From: Actinomycetota bacterium
GTDB taxonomy: Bacteria > Actinomycetota > Coriobacteriia > Anaerosomatales > D1FN1-002
Length of the DNA stretch: 9,219 nt
Assembly: GCA_005774595.1 (NCBI GenBank)
Contig: VAUM01000050.1
Coordinates: 1-9,219 of the forward strand
Direction: 5' to 3'
The notes below the pieces were generated by a model. That model did not search any database and was not told where the DNA came from. It saw only the letters and a list, made by a program, of their open reading frames with translations. Shown piece by piece: positions 6,084-9,219 of the stretch; position 1 is the stretch's first letter, and every line of letters starts with the position of its first letter. The position numbers were made by a program, and so were the translations under genes.

Positions 6084-7581
6084 TGATCCGCACGCGCACC
6101 CCGAACGCCTTCTCGAGCAGGTCGGCTTTCTCGCGCGCGCCGTAGAGCTCGACGTGGAGGTCGGCGTCGCCGTCTGCCGTCACCGTGACCCGGTCGTCGC
6201 GGCGCTCGAGGGTCACGGAGCGCACGCGGCCGACTCGTCCCCGGTCGAATCCGTCGGCGAGCCGCAGGATGCCCCCGAGCTTGGAGACCGTGTCACGGTC
6301 GGTGGGCGACAGGCGCGCGAACTCCTCGTGCCTGGCCTTGGGCAGTCCGCCGCGATGGTAGCGCGCGACCGCGGCCACGACGGCCATGTCGCGAGGCGAG
6401 TGCCCGGGCAGATCCGCGTAGGTCAGCAGGTGGCAGCTGTGCCGGTGGTGCTTCTCGTACCCGACGAAGTAACCGACGTCGTGCAGCATCGCGGCGGTCT
6501 CGAGCAGGCGGCGGTCGTCGGCGGTCAGCGACTCGTCGGCCATCGAGTCGAACAGCGAGAGCGCGAGCTCGTTCACGTGCTCGGCGTGGCGCTGGTCGAA
6601 CCTGCACCGCTTGCCGAAGCGGACGATGGCTGCGGAGGGGTCGGCTCCTTTGCGCCTGCCCGTCGCCCGTGCGATCGTCTCGAGGACGAGTCCCTCTCGG
6701 ATGCCGCGGGTGTTCACCAGGAAGCGGTTGCAGCGCAGCACGGCCATCGCCTCGCGCACCACGAGCGCGCCGGCCACGATGATGTCGGCTCGGTAGTCTG
6801 GCACTCCGGGTACCGCGCGGCGCTGCTCGAGCGTGAGGCTCTTGAGCTGGGCGTAGACGTGCACGACATCGGAGAGCGAGAGTTCGCGCCCGTGCACGGA
6901 CGCGTAGTCGTCGCCTGCCGCCGCCGCGACGACTGCGGCCAGCGAGGTGGCCGTCCCCCCCGAGCCGATCATCACCGTGACCGGCTCGGGGTCCTCCCCG
7001 AACGCGCCGCGGAGCGATTCGCGAACGTGCCGGCGCACCGCGCGCAGGTCCTCGCGCGCGGGCGGGTCGGCGGTGCCGATGCGGTCGGTGAGCACGACGG
7101 CGCCCAGGGGCAGCGACGTGATGCTCTCGATCTGTCCGTCGGCGGCGCGGACGATCTCCACAGAGCCGCCCCCGATGTCGATGACCGCGGTGCGGCCCGG
7201 AAGGTCGAAACTCGCCGCGGCTCCCGTGAACGCGAGCCTGCCCTCCTCGATCTCCGAGACGACCTCGACGTCGAGTCCGAGCGTCTCGCGCACGCGTGCG
7301 ACGAACGCGGGGCCGTTGGAGGCCGTGCGCACCGCCGCCGTGGCGACGGCCCGCACCGTGTCGGCCTCCAGGCTTCGCGCGATCTCGAGCATCCTGGCGA
7401 GCGCCTCGAGAGCGCGTTCCTGGGCCGCGTCCGACAACGCGCCGGACTGCACGAGTCCTTCGCCGAGGCGGACCTGCGCCTTCTCCTCGTCGAGCAAACG
7501 GTAGCCGCCGCCGCGTTCGACCGCCACGACCATGAGCCGGACGGAGTTGCTCCCGATGTCGATCGCGGCGAGGCGCTTCAC
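6073..7581 (-). CDS. Ppx/GppA family phosphatase (exopolyphosphatase or pppGpp phosphohydrolase) with HD domain
   Basis: This is a cytoplasmic enzyme of the ASKHA fold that releases phosphate from polyphosphate and/or converts pppGpp to ppGpp. Seen: 502 residues, the full bidomain length. DIGSNSVRLMV at 8-18 and IDIGGGSVEI at 134-143 are the phosphate-binding loops; EE within SEIEEGRLAF (about 112-113) aligns with the catalytic Glu; IGSGGT at 205-210 is the third loop; TRGIREGL at 291-298 closes the N-terminal domain. The C-terminal part has an HD-type motif, AAMLHDVG (H367, D368), with more His at 378-381 and 409. The GTG start at 7581 overlaps the CHAD-gene stop by four bases (GTGA), indicating coupled translation. 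The same frame stays open upstream through the CHAD gene, but that translation has no family features. The CHAD neighbour favours a polyphosphate role; Ppx and GppA cannot be separated from sequence alone. Confidence 0.94.
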   Translation of the reverse strand: MKRLAAIDIGSNSVRLMVVAVERGGGYRLLDEEKAQVRLGEGLVQSGALSDAAQERALEALARMLEIARSLEADTVRAVATAAVRTASNGPAFVARVRETLGLDVEVVSEIEEGRLAFTGAAASFDLPGRTAVIDIGGGSVEIVRAADGQIESITSLPLGAVVLTDRIGTADPPAREDLRAVRRHVRESLRGAFGEDPEPVTVMIGSGGTATSLAAVVAAAAGDDYASVHGRELSLSDVVHVYAQLKSLTLEQRRAVPGVPDYRADIIVAGALVVREAMAVLRCNRFLVNTRGIREGLVLETIARATGRRKGADPSAAIVRFGKRCRFDQRHAEHVNELALSLFDSMADESLTADDRRLLETAAMLHDVGYFVGYEKHHRHSCHLLTYADLPGHSPRDMAVVAAVARYHRGGLPKARHEEFARLSPTDRDTVSKLGGILRLADGFDRGRVGRVRSVTLERRDDRVTVTADGDADLHVELYGAREKADLLEKAFGVRVRISGA

Positions 7582-8531
7582 GGCGTCGCGTCCGCCTCGG
7601 GTTCGACGGCGTCCGGGGCGGCGTCCGTCCGCAGCGCGCCGAGCACCGCGCGCGTCATGCGCGCCTCGTCCCACTCGGCCGTGAGCGCGGCGAACGTGTC
7701 GAAGAAGCCGGCCCGCTCGGCGAGCAGGTGCCGCTCCACCGCGCGCAGCCCCGGGCCCTTCACGCCGGCCTTCGCGAGTTCGCCGGACTCGGCCATCTCG
7801 CGCACCGAGCTGAGGAACACGTCGCGGTCGTGCAGCTCGCCGAGGACGTCCTGCAGCGTCTTGAGTGTCTCGAGCACCTTGTCGGCCTTGCCGGTGAAGC
7901 ACGGGCGCAGCGTCTCGATGGCGTAGCGCAGGCGCTTGACCGCGATGCGCATCGAGTGCTGCGTCTCGCCGGCGTCGGACTCGAGCGCCTCGGGCAGGTG
8001 CGCGTAGACCGCCGTCAGGCGCTCCCGGACCACGGCGTCGGCAAGCTCGCCGAGCGGCTGGTAGGCGCCCGCGTCGCCTCGGCGCACGAACGCGAGGAAC
8101 CCGTCGCGGCGCTCGGCCAGGCCGAGGGTCGCCAGCGTCTCGCGCATCGACTCGAGGTCGCGCAGACGCTCTCCGAGGCGGTGGCCGATGATGCACGCGA
8201 GCGTGACGCGCTCGTCGGTCGTGCGCGCGCGCTCGGTGAGGCGCGCGAACTCGTCGACGAAGACGTCGGCGTCGCGCACGGTGCCCAGCGAGCGCGTGAT
8301 GGCGCGCGCCATGCGGTTGAAGCGGCGCCACTCGCGGTCGGGGTACAGCGGGCGGAAGATCGCCATCGCGGCGCGCAGCCGGCGCGACGCGACCCGCATG
8401 TCGTGCACGGCCTCCATGTCCTCGCCCGACGCGGCGGCGGCCTCGAGCGCGAAGAGCGGCTCGGCCTTGGCGGCCAAGATGACGGCCGCGGCGATGGCGG
8501 CGGGTGTGTCGGGGCCGAGCAGCGAGGTCAC
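7578..8531 (-). CDS. CHAD domain protein
   Basis: CHAD domains are alpha-helical proteins rich in conserved His and basic residues; members have been shown to bind inorganic polyphosphate. Seen: 317 residues with the two-fold internal similarity typical of the domain. HDMRVASRRLRA at 43-54 is echoed by HSMRIAVKRLRYAIE at 192-206, and LGTVRDADVF at 82-91 is echoed by LGELHDRDVF at 230-239. There is no signal peptide or membrane segment. About 25 Ala/Asp/Glu/Pro-rich C-terminal residues look disordered. The GTG start at 8531 follows a clear GGAGG ribosome binding site (complement of 8537-8541, spacer 5). It is the first gene of a two-gene unit with the Ppx/GppA-type phosphatase, a recurrent pairing that supports a polyphosphate-related function. 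No CYTH domain is fused to it, unlike many relatives. Confidence 0.93.
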   Translation of the reverse strand: MTSLLGPDTPAAIAAAVILAAKAEPLFALEAAAASGEDMEAVHDMRVASRRLRAAMAIFRPLYPDREWRRFNRMARAITRSLGTVRDADVFVDEFARLTERARTTDERVTLACIIGHRLGERLRDLESMRETLATLGLAERRDGFLAFVRRGDAGAYQPLGELADAVVRERLTAVYAHLPEALESDAGETQHSMRIAVKRLRYAIETLRPCFTGKADKVLETLKTLQDVLGELHDRDVFLSSVREMAESGELAKAGVKGPGLRAVERHLLAERAGFFDTFAALTAEWDEARMTRAVLGALRTDAAPDAVEPEADATP

Positions 8532-8565
8532 GAGCGCCTCCGGATGGGGGATGCTCTCCGATGCC

Positions 8566-8619
8566 GTGACTACCGTAGCACCCGAGGGTGTCGGGCGTGC
8601 GGTGCGCTACCATAGTCAC
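8566..8619. promoter_or_regulatory. Inverted-repeat control region between the CHAD gene and glyQ
   Basis: The left arm, GTGACTACCGTAGCACC (8566-8582), and the reverse complement of the right arm, GTGACTATGGTAGCGCACC (8601-8619), match except for two central bases and a two-base insertion. Each arm carries a TAnnnT hexamer in the outward direction: TACCAT at 8608-8613 toward glyQ and TACGGT (complement of 8572-8577) toward the CHAD gene. Each hexamer is about 40 bases from its start codon. This could be a pair of mirror-image -10 elements or an operator shared by both genes. No -35 boxes are evident. Confidence 0.4.
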
Positions 8620-8652
8620 CCACGCTCACGCGCCTACCAGCGAGGTACACCG

Positions 8653-9219
8653 ATGACCACCGCCACAGCACCCACCTTCCAGGACATCATCCTCGCGCTG
8701 TCGCGCTTCTGGGCCGATCACGGCTGCGTCGTGCTGCAGCCCTACGACATGGAGGTCGGCGCCGGCACGTTCCACCCGGCCACCACGCTGCGCACGCTCG
8801 ACCCGAAGCCGTGGCGCACCGCGTACGTCCAGCCGTCGCGCCGACCCACCGACGGCCGCTACGGCGAGAACCCCAACCGTCTCCAGCACTACTACCAGTA
8901 CCAGGTCATCCTCCAGCCGAGCCCCGACGACGTGCTCGACCTGTACTTCGACTCGCTGCGCGCCATCGGCATCGAGCCCGCCGAACACGACGTCCGCCTC
9001 GTCGAGGACGACTGGGAGTCGCCGACGCTCGGCGCGTGGGGACTCGGCTGGGAGGTCTGGCTCGACGGCATGGAGTGCACGCAGTTCACCTACTTCCAGC
9101 AGGTCGGCGGCTTCGAGTGCCGCCCGGTGCCTGCCGAGATCACCTACGGCCTTGAGCGCCTCGCCATGTACATCCAAGGCGTCGACAGCGTCTACGACCT
9201 CATCTGGTCCGAGGGCGCT
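8653..9219 (+). CDS. glyQ: Glycyl-tRNA synthetase alpha subunit, 5' part (3' end outside window)
   Basis: This is the catalytic alpha subunit of the heterotetrameric bacterial glycyl-tRNA synthetase, which activates glycine and charges tRNA-Gly together with the beta subunit GlyS. Seen: 189 codons run open to the right edge, against about 290 in full length. Family-typical stretches include FWADHGCVVLQPYDMEVGAG at about 19-38, then TFHPAT, YVQPSRRPTDGRYGENPNR, LQHYYQYQVILQP, TQFTYFQQVGG and EITYGLERLAMYIQG. The ATG start follows GAGGT at 8642-8646 with a spacer of 6. glyS would be expected downstream. The 121-base upstream region shows no T-box leader. In the conserved block glyQ follows recO; here the CHAD-phosphatase pair lies between them on the other strand. 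Confidence 0.97.
   Translation, partial: MTTATAPTFQDIILALSRFWADHGCVVLQPYDMEVGAGTFHPATTLRTLDPKPWRTAYVQPSRRPTDGRYGENPNRLQHYYQYQVILQPSPDDVLDLYFDSLRAIGIEPAEHDVRLVEDDWESPTLGAWGLGWEVWLDGMECTQFTYFQQVGGFECRPVPAEITYGLERLAMYIQGVDSVYDLIWSEGA

Noticed and set aside
4732..7926. A 1064-codon plus-strand open frame running through deoC, recO and opposite the phosphatase gene
   Set aside because: It is Arg/Ala/Gly-rich with no recognisable domain and crosses several well-supported genes in other frames. Extreme GC content makes long stop-free shadow frames common.
7582..8619. Upstream extension of the phosphatase frame, giving an 848-residue protein
   Set aside because: The extra 346 residues overlap the CHAD gene in another frame and are Arg/Ala-rich without motifs. 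The GTG at 7581 gives the normal family length and a GTGA overlap with the CHAD stop.
8532..8652. A T-box riboswitch ahead of glyQ
   Set aside because: The gap is only 121 bases and about 40 bases lie between the likely promoter element and the start codon, too short for a T-box leader. No T-box-like sequence or terminator is visible.

Overview
This is a very GC-rich chromosomal segment with densely packed housekeeping genes. It has many GTG starts, stops that are only TGA or TAG, and 4-8 base gene overlaps. The gene order (mtaB, phoH, ybeY, dgkA, cdd, era, recO, glyQ) is the well-known conserved block of Firmicutes and related bacteria. Extreme GC together with a separate glycyl-tRNA synthetase alpha subunit suggests a high-GC actinobacterium of the Coriobacteriia type. 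That assignment is inference, because no rRNA or species-level marker is present.

Plus strand, 2-6058: the 3' part of a MtaB-type tRNA methylthiotransferase, open at the left edge, is followed by a 74-base gap with a possible promoter. Then come phoH, ybeY (4-base overlap), a gene fusing a DgkA-type lipid kinase to a PAP2 phosphatase, and, after an 87-base gap, cdd, era (8-base overlap), deoC and recO. This run combines RNA/ribosome maturation (PhoH, YbeY, Era), undecaprenyl- or diacylglycerol-phosphate turnover (DgkA-PAP2), pyrimidine nucleoside/deoxyribose salvage (Cdd, DeoC) and recombination repair (RecO). recO carries an in-frame TAG at codon 72, at a position where the family usually has Gln, so it is either disrupted or read through.

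Minus strand, 6073-8531: a two-gene unit with a CHAD-domain protein first and a Ppx/GppA exopolyphosphatase-type phosphatase with a C-terminal HD domain second, overlapping by 4 bases. This looks like a polyphosphate-handling module placed between recO and glyQ. It converges on recO with only 14 bases between the stops.

Plus strand, 8653-9219: the first 189 codons of glyQ, cut by the right edge. The 121 bases between the CHAD gene and glyQ hold an imperfect inverted repeat whose two arms each contain a TAnnnT hexamer, so it may be a divergent promoter or operator.

The most unusual signals are a nested palindromic repeat cluster at 1-60 inside the linker-coding part of mtaB, the recO internal stop, the kinase-phosphatase fusion with an altered PAP2 motif, and the symmetric divergent control region before glyQ. 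I see no mobile element, CRISPR array, rRNA or tRNA, and no convincing wholly new multi-gene system.
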